A DNA stretch of 15,843 nt from Pseudomonadota bacterium (GTDB taxonomy: Bacteria; Pseudomonadota; Alphaproteobacteria; Acetobacterales; Acetobacteraceae): assembly GCA_021829055.1 (NCBI GenBank), contig JAJZCS010000019.1, positions 1 through 15,843 on the forward strand, in the 5' to 3' direction. The translations under genes were made by a program, and so were the position numbers. Positions 1-8,708 of the stretch are shown in pieces; the stretch's first letter is position 1; each line of letters starts with the position of its first letter. The notes under the pieces were generated by a model. That model was not told the DNA's origin and searched no databases. It saw nothing but the letters and a program-made list of their open reading frames with translations.

Positions 1-13
1 ATCCATCTGTTAA

Positions 14-45
14 CGAAAATTACCCGCTGGCCAAAGGCCAGCGGG
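14..45 (-). terminator. Probable leftward intrinsic terminator downstream of rnj
   Basis: A perfect inverted repeat has 10-bp arms at 23-32 and 36-45 (8 of 10 pairs G:C) and a 3-nt loop at 33-35. Read leftward (minus strand), it is followed at once by TAATTTTCG, a moderate T-rich run. Read rightward, it is followed by CCAAGTTTAGG with no T-tract. The asymmetry points to a rho-independent terminator for transcription arriving from rnj. The T-run is interrupted, so efficiency is uncertain. It lies about 195 nt beyond the rnj stop, far for a direct terminator, so it could instead end a separate small transcript. Confidence 0.6.
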
Positions 46-240
46 CCAAGTTTAGGGAGGAAACGCCAGTCACACGGCGGAATGAAGAACACCTTCATCC
101 GAACGGCAGAATGCCATTGCATCCTTAGCGTCGTAAAGCGATTTTAGATTAAAAAATGATTAAAAAATATCTAGCGTGTTAGCATTGACGTTATTTTGTG
201 CGTTACAAGCTCTATTTGTAATCATAGGACATTTTTATAG
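46..240. other. Gene-free region between rnj and the terminator hairpin
   Basis: No convincing protein gene is seen on either strand. The part at 121-240 is distinctly AT-rich compared with the rest of the window. Small inverted repeats occur at 82-87/93-98 (ATGAAG/CTTCAT), 64-67/76-79 (CGCC/GGCG) and 203-208/216-221 (TTACAA/TTGTAA). A leftward TAAAAT hexamer at 146-141 resembles a -10 box but lacks a good -35. The region may be a long structured 3' UTR of rnj, or hold a small RNA gene ending at the 23-45 hairpin. Open frames that touch the left edge are short and unsupported. Confidence 0.5.
147..168. repeat. Tandem 11-bp A-tract repeat (2 copies)
   Basis: The unit GATTAAAAAAT occurs twice back to back, at 147-157 and 158-168, with no mismatch. 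Each unit has an A6 tract, and the 11-bp period is close to one helical turn, so the tracts are nearly in phase and should bend the DNA. Phased A-tracts often lie upstream of promoters or bind nucleoid proteins; whether this one does is inference. It sits just upstream, in the leftward sense, of the TAAAAT hexamer at 146-141. Confidence 0.8.
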
Positions 241-1890
241 TCATTTTACAGAAACGACTTGCATATTTATTAGCGGACGCTTTCCAAATTGCCGTCCAAG
301 AAGCCGGCGCAAAATGGCCTCTGCAGCCGGGACCAGGAGATCGGCATCGCGGCGGATATGCGCCGGCAAGGCAACGAAATTGTCGGCCAGTTTCACTACA
401 TAGGAATCAAGTATGGGATCGTCCGGCTCAAACAACCCGGGCGCTGCAATTTTCGGTGCACCCCGCAGGACACCACCCTTGTCAACTGCGATGCTCCCGA
501 TGACAACACCACTGCCAAGCATGCGCCTTCGCGCAGCCATCATGCCGCCCTGTAACTGTACCAAGCGCTCGCCGTCGACAGCCAGCCGTCCAGTTGGCAC
601 CGAATCCACAATGCCAGCCTTGCCGGGCCCAAGCTCCACGACGTCACCATCATCCAGCATAATTGTTGCGATCTGCTCAGCCTCAGCCAATTCTGCCTGC
701 GCAGCGAGATGGCGCCTTTCACCGTGCGTCGGAATCAAGTACCGTGGCCGGACCAGCTTATAGAGCCGTCTCAAGTCGTCACGCGCGGGATGACCCGACA
801 CGTGGACCATATGATCAGCCTCTGTCATGACACGTACGCCTGCCCGCACGAGATCATCCTGTACACGACCAATTGCACGTTCATTGCCAGGAATCACGCG
901 GGAGGAGAAAATTACGGTATCGCCGTCACCAAACGCGATCGATCTGTGTGTGTCTGCCGCGATCCGCGCTAACGCGGACCGCTTCTCGCCCTGGCTGCCG
1001 GTCACCAGGATCAAAAGCCGATCATCAGAGACCTTTCCGACCTGATCCTCCGGCACAAAATCCGCTACGTCCTGTAAATAACCGCACGTCTGCGCCGCCT
1101 CGACATAGCGGCCAAAGCTTCGCCCGACTAACGCGACGCGCCGGCCCGAGTGCCGGGCAGCTTCGATAACACTCGCAATTCGCGCGACATTACTGGCGAA
1201 GCACGTTACCGCTACGCGGCCCTTTAATCCTGCGATCAGGGCGATCAAACTCTTGCGAACAGTCGCTTCCGATCCAGAATGTCCCTCGACCAGCGCGTTC
1301 GTTGAGTCTGATACCATGGCGAGGACACCCGAATCTCCAACCTCTCGGAGCGCCGCCTCGTCCGTCGGCGAGCCGACCAGCGGATCGGGATCAATCTTCC
1401 AATCGCCCGTATGCAGAACCGTTCCGTATCGTGTCTGGATTGCCAACGCGACCGCCTCCGGGGTCGAATGGGCCATGCGAATGGATCGCAACCTAAACGG
1501 GCCCGCCTCAAACGCGCTACCGGGAGCAAATTCGTGGATTTTTACCTCGTTCAGTAACCCGGCCTCCGCCAGGCGAAACCGGATCAAGGTCGCGGCAAAT
1601 GCCGTCGCAAAGATCGGGCATTGTAGCGCCCGCCAATGCCAGACAATACCTCCGATATGATCTTCATGGGCGTGCGTGATCACCAAACCCGCCAACCGCT
1701 CCCGACGCTCCGCGAAAAAACTGGCGTCCGCCACAAGTAAGTCCGCTTCAGGCGTATCGGGGTCGGCAAAACCCATCCCGCAGTCTACCGCAAGAAAGGT
1801 TCCGTCCAACGCATAGGCGTTAAGGTTCATGCCGATCTCGCCCGTGCCCCCCAAAGGCACAAAAAAGAGACCGAAACCAAAATCGTTCAT
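241..1890 (-). CDS. rnj: Ribonuclease J (metallo-beta-lactamase/beta-CASP family)
   Basis: A 549-residue cytoplasmic RNase J, a zinc-dependent enzyme with 5'-to-3' exo- and endonuclease activity in RNA processing and turnover. The metallo-beta-lactamase core is clear: N-terminal PLGGTGEIGMN at 12-22, the HxHxDH site as H73-A-H75-E-D77-H78, H141 and D163 as later metal ligands, the beta-CASP segment with SGH (H367), and PTHGE at 387-391. Full length is near the usual 550-560 for the family. The ATG at 1890 gives the canonical MNDFGFGLFFVPLGGTGEIG start, with a purine-rich AGAGAG some 9 nt upstream. It is the last gene of the run, 32 nt after coaX with no terminator between, so it is probably co-transcribed with the complex I genes. 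The beta-CASP family also includes CPSF-like nucleases, but PLGGTGEIG and the length favour RNase J. Confidence 0.96.
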   Translation of the reverse strand: MNDFGFGLFFVPLGGTGEIGMNLNAYALDGTFLAVDCGMGFADPDTPEADLLVADASFFAERRERLAGLVITHAHEDHIGGIVWHWRALQCPIFATAFAATLIRFRLAEAGLLNEVKIHEFAPGSAFEAGPFRLRSIRMAHSTPEAVALAIQTRYGTVLHTGDWKIDPDPLVGSPTDEAALREVGDSGVLAMVSDSTNALVEGHSGSEATVRKSLIALIAGLKGRVAVTCFASNVARIASVIEAARHSGRRVALVGRSFGRYVEAAQTCGYLQDVADFVPEDQVGKVSDDRLLILVTGSQGEKRSALARIAADTHRSIAFGDGDTVIFSSRVIPGNERAIGRVQDDLVRAGVRVMTEADHMVHVSGHPARDDLRRLYKLVRPRYLIPTHGERRHLAAQAELAEAEQIATIMLDDGDVVELGPGKAGIVDSVPTGRLAVDGERLVQLQGGMMAARRRMLGSGVVIGSIAVDKGGVLRGAPKIAAPGLFEPDDPILDSYVVKLADNFVALPAHIRRDADLLVPAAEAILRRLLGRQFGKRPLINMQVVSVK

Positions 1891-1922
1891 TGATGTTCTG
1901 CTCTCTGTGAAATTTCCGCGTA

Positions 1923-2723
1923 TCAGTCCCCATCCGCTTCGCGGCTGCGGAAATGCGGCGCTGAATTACGCTCGGACAGCAATCGCAAGCCCTCCAAGGT
2001 CAAGTCCGGATCAGTCCGCTCGATCCGAGGCGTGCCTTCCGCGATCAGTGGTGCCAACCCGCCCGTTGCTACTGTCTTCATTCGCTGACCGAACTCCGCT
2101 TCGATGCGGGCAATCATACCCTCCACTAGCCCGACATATCCCCAGTAGATTCCCGAGCGCATGGCCGGGATCGTAGATCGCCCAATCACGGCTAGAGGAC
2201 GTCCAATGCCGATGCGCGGCAGACGCGCGGCAGCTTGGTGCAGCGCCTCGACCGAAAGGTTAATTCCCGGAGCAATCGCACCACCGATGTACGCCCCGGT
2301 TTGGTCCACCACGTCAAATGTCGTCGCTGTTCCAAAATCAACAACAATAAGGGGACCTCCGTAGCTGTGCTGGGCGGCCAGCGCATTAAGTAGACGGTCC
2401 GCTCCAACTTCGCTGGGATTGTCCACCTTGATCACAAAACCCCAATCAAGGTTAGACTGGGTAATCAGTGGCTCAATCGAGAACCAATCCCGACATAGAC
2501 GCCGAAGATGGTAGAGCGCCGCCGGCACCACAGTGCCAATGACCGCACGCGTCAAGTCCTCAATCCGAAGACCTTGCCGGGCAAGAAGTGCGCCGAGCCA
2601 CACACCATATTCATCTGAGGTGCGTTGCGAATCCGTCGCAATCCGCCAAATACCGCGCCACCGTGTGTCGTCATGAACGGCAAAGACGATATTTGTATTG
2701 CCGGCATCGATCACCAACAACAT
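1923..2723 (-). CDS. coaX: Type III pantothenate kinase
   Basis: A 266-residue kinase that phosphorylates pantothenate with ATP, the first step of coenzyme A synthesis. Type III (CoaX) enzymes belong to the ASKHA fold and, unlike CoaA, are not feedback-inhibited by CoA. Seen here: DAGNTN at 6-11 (phosphate-binding loop), VGADR at 106-110 with the catalytic aspartate D109, [11 protein letters not shown] at 127-137, GGAIAPG at 147-153, and a C-terminal TPRIERTDP...LTLEGL segment. The start is taken at the ATG at 2723, directly before [10 protein letters not shown]. The frame stays open upstream into birA, but those 51 codons do not match the family and overlap birA. Ten nt separate it from the birA stop (TGATGACCGCGCAATG), and there is no strong Shine-Dalgarno, suggesting coupled translation. 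Confidence 0.95.
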   Translation of the reverse strand: MLLVIDAGNTNIVFAVHDDTRWRGIWRIATDSQRTSDEYGVWLGALLARQGLRIEDLTRAVIGTVVPAALYHLRRLCRDWFSIEPLITQSNLDWGFVIKVDNPSEVGADRLLNALAAQHSYGGPLIVVDFGTATTFDVVDQTGAYIGGAIAPGINLSVEALHQAAARLPRIGIGRPLAVIGRSTIPAMRSGIYWGYVGLVEGMIARIEAEFGQRMKTVATGGLAPLIAEGTPRIERTDPDLTLEGLRLLSERNSAPHFRSREADGD

Positions 2724-2733
2724 TGCGCGGTCA

Positions 2734-3495
2734 TCACTCTTGTCTCCCGTGCTCCACGACCCGCAGCAACTCCACATCTCCGCTTCGGATCGTGGCGATA
2801 TGCCCCGAATCGTCGGCAAGCCGCAAAGCGCCGTTGTCATCAATACCCACAAATGCGCCGTGAATCCGTCCTGCATCTACGGCAAGCTTTGTTCCAGCCG
2901 GATGTGCACGCAGGAGCCAAGCGGCGCGCAGCATCGCCCCGTGATCGAACTCGAGCTTGGACCTCCAATAATCGATGCGCGACAAAAGCACCGGCACCAA
3001 GTCACCGGGTGAAGGCGGCAGGATGAAATCCGCAAGCGCAACGGATTGTCGTCCCGTTATTTCGGGTGCATGCACGAGATTCGCTCCGCAACCAATCACC
3101 AGCCAGTCGATTCGGTCGCCGCTAATCTCTGCATCAAGTAAAATTCCGGCAAGTTTCGCCTCGCTAATCATCACGTCATTTGGCCACTTTAGCACAAGCC
3201 TCGGCACCGATTCGCAAACCATTTCGATTGCTTCGCAAAGAGCCAGACCGGCCAGCAACGCAAACAGCGGGCTACACGCTGCAGCAATTGAGGGCCGTAC
3301 AAGCATGGAGCAAAAAAGATTTCCTTGCAGCGAAGTCCAAGCCCGTCCGGAGCGTCCCCGGCCGGCCGTTTGTACGTCAGCCGTGATTGCGAGTCGGTCG
3401 TGATTGGTCGTCCGAGCCCGTTCGATACAAAGGTCCGAAGTAGAACCGATCGTTGAAAAATGCTCAACGCGCCACGGAGAACTTGCGCGCGTCAA
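2734..3495 (-). CDS. birA: Biotin--[acetyl-CoA-carboxylase] ligase, monofunctional
   Basis: A 253-residue biotin protein ligase. It makes biotinyl-5'-AMP and transfers biotin to a lysine of biotin carboxyl carrier proteins. Seen here: GSTSD at 17-21, the adenylate-binding GRGRSGR at 45-51, KWPND at 103-107, and AKLAGILLD with the conserved lysine K114, followed by VIGCGAN. No N-terminal helix-turn-helix is present, so this is the short catalytic form without the repressor domain of E. coli BirA. The start is unusual: the only in-frame start that keeps the conserved N-terminus is a TTG at 3495, which overlaps the nuoN stop as TTGA (4-nt overlap). No clear Shine-Dalgarno precedes it, so re-initiation after nuoN is likely. 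A start a few codons later cannot be excluded, but there is no nearby in-frame ATG. Confidence 0.92.
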   Translation of the reverse strand: MTRASSPWRVEHFSTIGSTSDLCIERARTTNHDRLAITADVQTAGRGRSGRAWTSLQGNLFCSMLVRPSIAAACSPLFALLAGLALCEAIEMVCESVPRLVLKWPNDVMISEAKLAGILLDAEISGDRIDWLVIGCGANLVHAPEITGRQSVALADFILPPSPGDLVPVLLSRIDYWRSKLEFDHGAMLRAAWLLRAHPAGTKLAVDAGRIHGAFVGIDDNGALRLADDSGHIATIRSGDVELLRVVEHGRQE

Positions 3496-4937
3496 AATCC
3501 CGAACCAAGCAGAACGTGGGCCGCCTGAGCCGAAGCGACCGTAACGGATCCCGGCACGAAGATGAATAACACCAAGCCAATCGCGCTCGCATAGATAACC
3601 ACATTCATGCCTATACTGCGCGGATCAAAACCTGGAGCACCACGATCAAAATACATCACTTTAATGACCCGAAGATAATAGAATGCCGCAATAACACTCG
3701 TTGCAATCGCGATCACGGCGAGAACGTCCAACCCGGCATGAATCGCGGCAAGAAACACGTAAAGCTTCCCGAAAAACCCAGCAAGTGGCGGAATCCCGGC
3801 CATCGACCACATGAAGATGGCTAGAGCCAGCGCATAGCGCGGGTCTTCGTCGGCCATGCCGGCCAGATCCTCAATCTGCTCAACAGGCTTTCCTTTGCGG
3901 CTCATCGCGGCAACACAACCAAAGGTCCCAAGCGACATCACAACATAGATCGCTATATAGATAAGTGTCCCGCGCAACCCGGCCGCCGTCCCCGCGGCAA
4001 TGCCAATCAGTGCGTAGCCCATGTGGCCTACGGCCGAATACCCAAGGAGCCGCTTGATGTTAGTCTGTCGAATCGCACCAACTGCGCCAACTATCATTGA
4101 TAGAGCCGCAATGATCTCCACGAGCAGCTGCCAGTGAGGCAGCATAGGCCCAAAAGGGATAAACAACACGCGTGCCAGCAGCGCCATCGTTGCCACTTTC
4201 GGTGCCGTCGCAAAAAATGATGTCACCGAAGTTGGTGAACCTTCATAGACATCAGGCGTCCACATGTGGAATGGTGCCGCCGAAATTTTGAAGGCAAGCC
4301 CAACCAGAACAAACACAAGACCAACCATTGAACCAAGTCTGGCACCCGTTGCTCCCGACGCCGCGCGCGCAATTCCCCCAAAGTCGAGTGTGCCCGCAAA
4401 GCCGTACACTAACGAGATACCATACAGTAACAGCCCGGAGGACAGCGCACCGAGAACAAAATATTTTAGCCCCGCTTCGGCCGACCGGAGATTGTCGCGC
4501 GCAACCGCCGCCAGAACATAAAGCGACAGAGATTGAATTTCGAATCCGACATACAGGCTGAGCAGATTGTCAGCACCGATCAAAACAAGCATTCCGATTA
4601 CAGCAAACATGACAAGCAAAGGGTACTCAAAACGCGCAATTCCGACTCTTTGGTTGAAAGAGGCTGATAGAACGAGCGCGCCGATTGCCCCAAGAAGAAC
4701 CAGAATGTCGGCGAATCTGGTAAATCCATTGGCAATCAGCATCCCGTGAAACCCGACGCCGGTGGGCGCGACAAACACGAGGCGGCCTACGATGGCAAAG
4801 ACAAAAATTGCGGCTCCGGTAATGGCAAAGGCATGGTCGCGCTTGGACAGAGTTCCAGCAAGGAGCATGACAAGTGCGCTTGCGGCGATCGCCACTATCG
4901 GCAGCGCGACCGAGAACGTGCCTGATTCGTTTATCAT
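3492..4937 (-). CDS. nuoN: NADH-quinone oxidoreductase subunit N
   Basis: A 481-residue membrane subunit of complex I, one of three antiporter-like (Mrp-type) proton-pumping subunits. The protein is almost all hydrophobic helices, about 14 expected. The key pumping residues are in place: E133 in LYVGFEIQSLSLY, K217 in GLAFKISAAPFHMWTPDVYEG and K247 in ATAPKVATM, at the same numbers as in the E. coli subunit. GYSAVGHMGY lies in the second half. The start ATG at 4937 overlaps the nuoM stop as ATGA, a classic coupling junction, and the gene's own stop overlaps the birA TTG start. Length is normal for alphaproteobacteria. Confidence 0.98.
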   Translation of the reverse strand: MINESGTFSVALPIVAIAASALVMLLAGTLSKRDHAFAITGAAIFVFAIVGRLVFVAPTGVGFHGMLIANGFTRFADILVLLGAIGALVLSASFNQRVGIARFEYPLLVMFAVIGMLVLIGADNLLSLYVGFEIQSLSLYVLAAVARDNLRSAEAGLKYFVLGALSSGLLLYGISLVYGFAGTLDFGGIARAASGATGARLGSMVGLVFVLVGLAFKISAAPFHMWTPDVYEGSPTSVTSFFATAPKVATMALLARVLFIPFGPMLPHWQLLVEIIAALSMIVGAVGAIRQTNIKRLLGYSAVGHMGYALIGIAAGTAAGLRGTLIYIAIYVVMSLGTFGCVAAMSRKGKPVEQIEDLAGMADEDPRYALALAIFMWSMAGIPPLAGFFGKLYVFLAAIHAGLDVLAVIAIATSVIAAFYYLRVIKVMYFDRGAPGFDPRSIGMNVVIYASAIGLVLFIFVPGSVTVASAQAAHVLLGSGF

Positions 4938-6463
4938 CGTGTCACCATCGCAAGTCTGCCAGACGGAACTGCTCTTCCCGACGCCAACGTCTCATGAACC
5001 AGAGTCTGCACCGCATGACTGAACGGCACAGTCAGGACATCGGGATAGATTCCCAGAAACAGCACAAGAACGGCGATAGGCGCCAGCATCAGCCATTCCC
5101 TCCCGTTAAGGTCATTCGTTGCTACGTTTGATGAATACCGTGCGGTATCGAAGAGAACCCGACGAGTCAGCACAAGCATGTATGCAACACTCAGAATCAT
5201 GCCCGTACCAGTCAGCAGCGCGACCCAGAAATTAACCTTGATTGCACCGGCAAGGACAAGAACCTCACCGACAAACCCCGAAGTTCCCGGCAATCCAACA
5301 TTTGCAAGCACGAACAGCATAAGAAACGTCGCAAAAACGGGCATGCGCGCCGCTAGTCCGCCAAGCTGGTCAAGCATTCGCGACTGCCCGCGTGACAGCA
5401 GCACACCAATGCACAGGAACAGAGCCGCGATCACCAGGCCATGAGATACCATCTGGAACAATGCGCCCTCGATTCCAACAATCGAAAGTGTAAAAATTCC
5501 AACAATGATGAGGCCCATGTGCGCTGCGGAGGAATATGCAACCATCCGCTTGATGTCCCTCTGCGCAAGGGCAGCAAGCGAAATGTAGATGACGGCAATG
5601 ACGCCCAGAACAAACATCAGCGGAGCAAAATAGGCGGATGCTTCAGGCAACATCGGCAAACTGAACCGTAGAAAACCATAGGCTCCCATCTTGGACAGTA
5701 CGGCTGCCAGCATGACAGTTCCAGGCAGAGGAGCTTCTCCATAAACCTCGGGAAGCCAAATATGCATGGGCCAAACCGCTGCTTTGACACCAAAGGACGC
5801 AAGAAATGCGATAAAGAGCCAATCCTGCACTGATGCGGGAATTGGCATGTGCGCCAGCGTCACCATATTCGTCGTGCCCGCGTGCTGCCACATCCAGACG
5901 AGGGCAAGCAGCATCGGCAGGGAACCGGCTAAAGTGAACAGGAAAAACTTCAGCGCCGCATGAACCCGCCTCTCTCCGCCCCAAATACCGATAATGAGGT
6001 ACATCGGAATTAGGACGCCTTCGAAAAAGATATAAAATAACAAAAAGTCGAGAGATTCGAACATACCGATGGTCAAGGCTTCCATCAGCAGGAACGCGGC
6101 CATATAGGTCCGTACGCGACGATCCTCGCGCCAGCTTGCCAAGATCACCACAGGTGTCAGCAACGCGGTTAAGAGCACGAAAAACAGGCTTATCCCGTCG
6201 ATACCCAAGTGGTAGCTGACCCCGTAAGCAGGGAGCCAATCCATAATTTCGACGAACTGAAATCCGCTGGCGTGCGGGTTGAAGGCCACAAGCAGGGCGA
6301 TCGCAAGCACCAATTCGACGGTGCTCACCCCAAGCGCTATCCATCGGCTCCGGAATCCATCGGAGTCGCGGTCACTGCCGCCAGCTAGAATTATGACTGC
6401 GCCCAGAATGGGCAGCCAGATTAAAACCGAAAGAATCGGCATATCGACGAAAACATTGTTCAT
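4934..6463 (-). CDS. nuoM: NADH-quinone oxidoreductase subunit M
   Basis: A 509-residue antiporter-like proton-pumping subunit of the complex I membrane arm. Conserved charged residues are visible: E148 in FYIFFEGVLIPMYLIIGIWG, K227 in FGVKAAVWPMHIWLPEVYGE, and K258 in AVLSKMGAYGFLRF. The motif SAAHMG follows in the next broken-helix region. The start at 6463 overlaps the nuoL stop by one base (TAATG), which supports the first ATG by coupling. The ATG seven codons on (M8) would also fit the family but has no Shine-Dalgarno of its own. It ends in a 4-nt ATGA overlap with nuoN. Confidence 0.98.
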   Translation of the reverse strand: MNNVFVDMPILSVLIWLPILGAVIILAGGSDRDSDGFRSRWIALGVSTVELVLAIALLVAFNPHASGFQFVEIMDWLPAYGVSYHLGIDGISLFFVLLTALLTPVVILASWREDRRVRTYMAAFLLMEALTIGMFESLDFLLFYIFFEGVLIPMYLIIGIWGGERRVHAALKFFLFTLAGSLPMLLALVWMWQHAGTTNMVTLAHMPIPASVQDWLFIAFLASFGVKAAVWPMHIWLPEVYGEAPLPGTVMLAAVLSKMGAYGFLRFSLPMLPEASAYFAPLMFVLGVIAVIYISLAALAQRDIKRMVAYSSAAHMGLIIVGIFTLSIVGIEGALFQMVSHGLVIAALFLCIGVLLSRGQSRMLDQLGGLAARMPVFATFLMLFVLANVGLPGTSGFVGEVLVLAGAIKVNFWVALLTGTGMILSVAYMLVLTRRVLFDTARYSSNVATNDLNGREWLMLAPIAVLVLFLGIYPDVLTVPFSHAVQTLVHETLASGRAVPSGRLAMVTR

Positions 6464-8391
6464 TAGCGCAGCACCAGGAACAGGCTGACCAGCGCCATGA
6501 GTCCAATCAGCATGACAAAACTATATGCAGCGAGAGAGCCATTTTGCAGTCGCCCAAGCCCTCCCGAAAGCTCGACCGTCCACCGTGCCAGCCCGGTTGG
6601 CACACCGTCGATTACTGTCTCGTCACCGCCATGCCACACGAGTCGGGCCAATCGTCGCGCGGACCGAACAAACAACCAGTCATAGAGTTCATCGAAATAC
6701 CACTTGTTCAGGAGAAACCGATACGTTCCGGGAAAGGCCGCAGCTAGCGACGAGGCCATCGTCGGCCTGACAACATAGAATAAATAGGCGATCCCGAAAC
6801 CAACCAGCGCAAGCGCGAGCGGCAAGTGATCGGCCCAAGCCGGGTTCAGCCGCGCCTCTCGCAACACATGCAGTCCAACCGGATCGACAATGCTAGCCCC
6901 CCAGAAAGCGCGGTTACCCGGACCAATCAGCGTCCCCTGCAGCACGTAACCCCCCGCGAAGGCCCCTACCGCAAGCAGAACCAGCGGCACCGCCATTGTC
7001 CAGCCACTTTCGTGGGCGCGCTCGTAGGTCTGACGAGGACCACGATAGGTGCCGTGGAATGTCAGAAAAACCAACCGTGCAGTGTAGAAGGCAGTCAGGC
7101 CAGCACCTAGAACCCCACAGGCCCAACCGAATGTGGCCGGGACGCCGCCATTTGCAAATGCCGCTCCCAGAATTGCATCCTTGGAGTAATATCCTGAAAA
7201 CGGCGGTATCGCCGCCAGCGCCAGCCCACCGACGGCCATTGTCACGTAGGTGAGCGGCAATTTTCGCCAAAGTCCACCCATCTGCCGAACATCCTGTTCG
7301 TCGGCCAGCGCATGAATCACGGAACCAGCCGCCAGGAACAGCAGCGCTTTAAAGAATGCGTGCATTAACATGTGAAAAATCGCCGCCTGATTCGCACCGA
7401 CGCCAGCACCGAGGAACATATATCCAAGCTGAGAGCAGGTGGAGTAGGCGATAATCCGCTTGATATCGTTCTGTACGCAGCCAATGGTCCCGGCAAAAAA
7501 AGCCGTGAATCCTCCAACTATTGTTATTGTGGCCATGGCCACCGGCGCGTGGCTGATCAGCGGCGACATGCGCACAACCATGTACACCCCGGCAGCAACC
7601 ATCGTCGCCGCATGAATCAGTGCGGAAATCGGCGTCGGTCCTTCCATGGCATCAGGTAGCCACGTGTGCAGGAATATCTGCGCAGATTTGCCCATCGCAC
7701 CGATAAACAACAGCACCGAGATCAGCTCCAGAACAGGCAGGTTGAAGCCGGCGAGATGATATCGGGTATGCAACATCGACGGCACAGCACGGAAGATCGC
7801 GTCAAAATCCATCGTGCCAAACTGTACGTAGATTAGAACAGTGCCGATTAGAAAGAATAAGTCCCCAACACGGTTTACGACGAATGCCTTGATCGCGGCA
7901 GCGTTAGCGCTATCGCGATCATACCAGTATCCGATGAGCAGATAGGATACCAGACCAACGCCCTCCCATCCGAAGAACAACTGCAGAAGGTTATTCGCCG
8001 TCACAAGCATCAGCATGGCAAACGTGAACAGCGAGATATAAACAAAAAACCGCGTCTTGGTGCGGTCGTGCGCCATATAACCGACGCTGTATAGATGGAT
8101 AATTGCCGAGACCACGCTTACCATCGCGGTCACTACCAGCGAGAGCGTATCTTCGCGCAGCGCCCAGTGCGCGGAAAACTGTCCAACGGAAATCCATGAA
8201 CCGAGCGCAATCGGATGCATCGGCATCCCATCATGCACGTGGCGGATCAGGCATAACACCGCGGCGAACGCAGAAACGGCCATTCCAAGAAGGCTGGCGC
8301 CGATTGCGGGCCTGTTCCCGGCAGTCGGGCGAAGAAGCGCGGCGAGTATGGTTCCCGCCAAAGGTGCAAAAACGGCGATCGCGAGCATCAT
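6463..8391 (-). CDS. nuoL: NADH-quinone oxidoreductase subunit L
   Basis: A 642-residue distal antiporter-like subunit of complex I, with about 16 membrane helices and the long lateral helix near the C-terminus expected from the family. Visible motifs: LFFGWEGVGLVSYLLIGYW with E143, NRVGDLFF at 173-180, and GKSAQIFLHTWLPDAMEGPT with K235, followed by H260 in ISALIHAATMV. The first of two adjacent ATGs at 8391 is used; the second, three bases on, is equally possible. AAGGG at 8402-8398 is a Shine-Dalgarno six nt upstream, inside the end of nuoK. Two nt separate it from nuoK, and its stop overlaps nuoM (TAATG). It is slightly longer than the E. coli protein, as is usual in this class. Confidence 0.98.
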   Translation of the reverse strand: MMLAIAVFAPLAGTILAALLRPTAGNRPAIGASLLGMAVSAFAAVLCLIRHVHDGMPMHPIALGSWISVGQFSAHWALREDTLSLVVTAMVSVVSAIIHLYSVGYMAHDRTKTRFFVYISLFTFAMLMLVTANNLLQLFFGWEGVGLVSYLLIGYWYDRDSANAAAIKAFVVNRVGDLFFLIGTVLIYVQFGTMDFDAIFRAVPSMLHTRYHLAGFNLPVLELISVLLFIGAMGKSAQIFLHTWLPDAMEGPTPISALIHAATMVAAGVYMVVRMSPLISHAPVAMATITIVGGFTAFFAGTIGCVQNDIKRIIAYSTCSQLGYMFLGAGVGANQAAIFHMLMHAFFKALLFLAAGSVIHALADEQDVRQMGGLWRKLPLTYVTMAVGGLALAAIPPFSGYYSKDAILGAAFANGGVPATFGWACGVLGAGLTAFYTARLVFLTFHGTYRGPRQTYERAHESGWTMAVPLVLLAVGAFAGGYVLQGTLIGPGNRAFWGASIVDPVGLHVLREARLNPAWADHLPLALALVGFGIAYLFYVVRPTMASSLAAAFPGTYRFLLNKWYFDELYDWLFVRSARRLARLVWHGGDETVIDGVPTGLARWTVELSGGLGRLQNGSLAAYSFVMLIGLMALVSLFLVLR

Positions 8392-8393
8392 GA

Positions 8394-8708
8394 TCAGCCC
8401 TTCATCAGCGTAACGTCTTCGACCTCGATCGAGCCGCGGTTACGGAAATAAACAACAACAATCGCAAGTCCGACTGCGGCTTCTGCCGCGGCGACGGCGA
8501 GCACGAACATGGTAAAAACCTGTCCCGCCATGTCGTGCAGAGCACCGGAAAAAGCAACAAAGTTGAGATTGGCGGCAAGCAGGATCAGCTCAATCGACAT
8601 CATGATGACAATGACGTTTTTGCGATTAAGGAAAATGCCAAAAATTCCGATAACCAGCAGTAACGCCGCCACAACCAGATAGGCGTTGAGTCCAGCAGGA
8701 AGTATCAT
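8394..8708 (-). CDS. nuoK: NADH-quinone oxidoreductase subunit K
   Basis: A 104-residue, three-helix membrane subunit of complex I (ND4L homologue). The two buried glutamates of the proton pathway are present: E40 in [20 protein letters not shown] and E76 in [14 protein letters not shown], equivalent to E. coli E36 and E72. The start is set at the ATG at 8708, giving [11 protein letters not shown], which fits the family. A longer frame with six extra codons lies inside nuoJ and is rejected. The start overlaps the nuoJ stop as ATGA, and GAGGG at 8720-8716 gives a good Shine-Dalgarno seven nt upstream. Confidence 0.97.
   Translation of the reverse strand: MILPAGLNAYLVVAALLLVIGIFGIFLNRKNVIVIMMSIELILLAANLNFVAFSGALHDMAGQVFTMFVLAVAAAEAAVGLAIVVVYFRNRGSIEVEDVTLMKG

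Noticed and set aside
1..122. Leftward open frame from the ATG at 122 to the left edge (about 40 codons)
   Set aside because: It runs straight through the perfect hairpin at 23-45, has AAGG directly abutting the ATG rather than a spaced Shine-Dalgarno, and is too short to judge; more likely untranslated.
1..147. Plus-strand frames open from the left edge to stops at 126-128 and 145-147, possibly the end of a convergent gene
   Set aside because: Two frames are open at once, neither product is recognisable, and forty-odd stop-free codons is not unusual by chance; sequence to the left would be needed.
203..221. Inverted repeat TTACAA/TTGTAA as a terminator just after rnj
   Set aside because: A 6-bp AT-rich stem with a 7-nt loop and no following T-run is too weak for intrinsic termination.
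176..403. Plus-strand 75-codon ORF crossing the rnj stop
   Set aside because: More than half is antisense to the conserved 3' end of rnj, and the rest lies in AT-rich non-coding sequence; no domain or Shine-Dalgarno is apparent.
5643..6344. 233-codon minus-strand ORF in another frame inside nuoM
   Set aside because: Its product is Arg/Cys-rich with no family features, while the overlapping frame encodes an intact NuoM.
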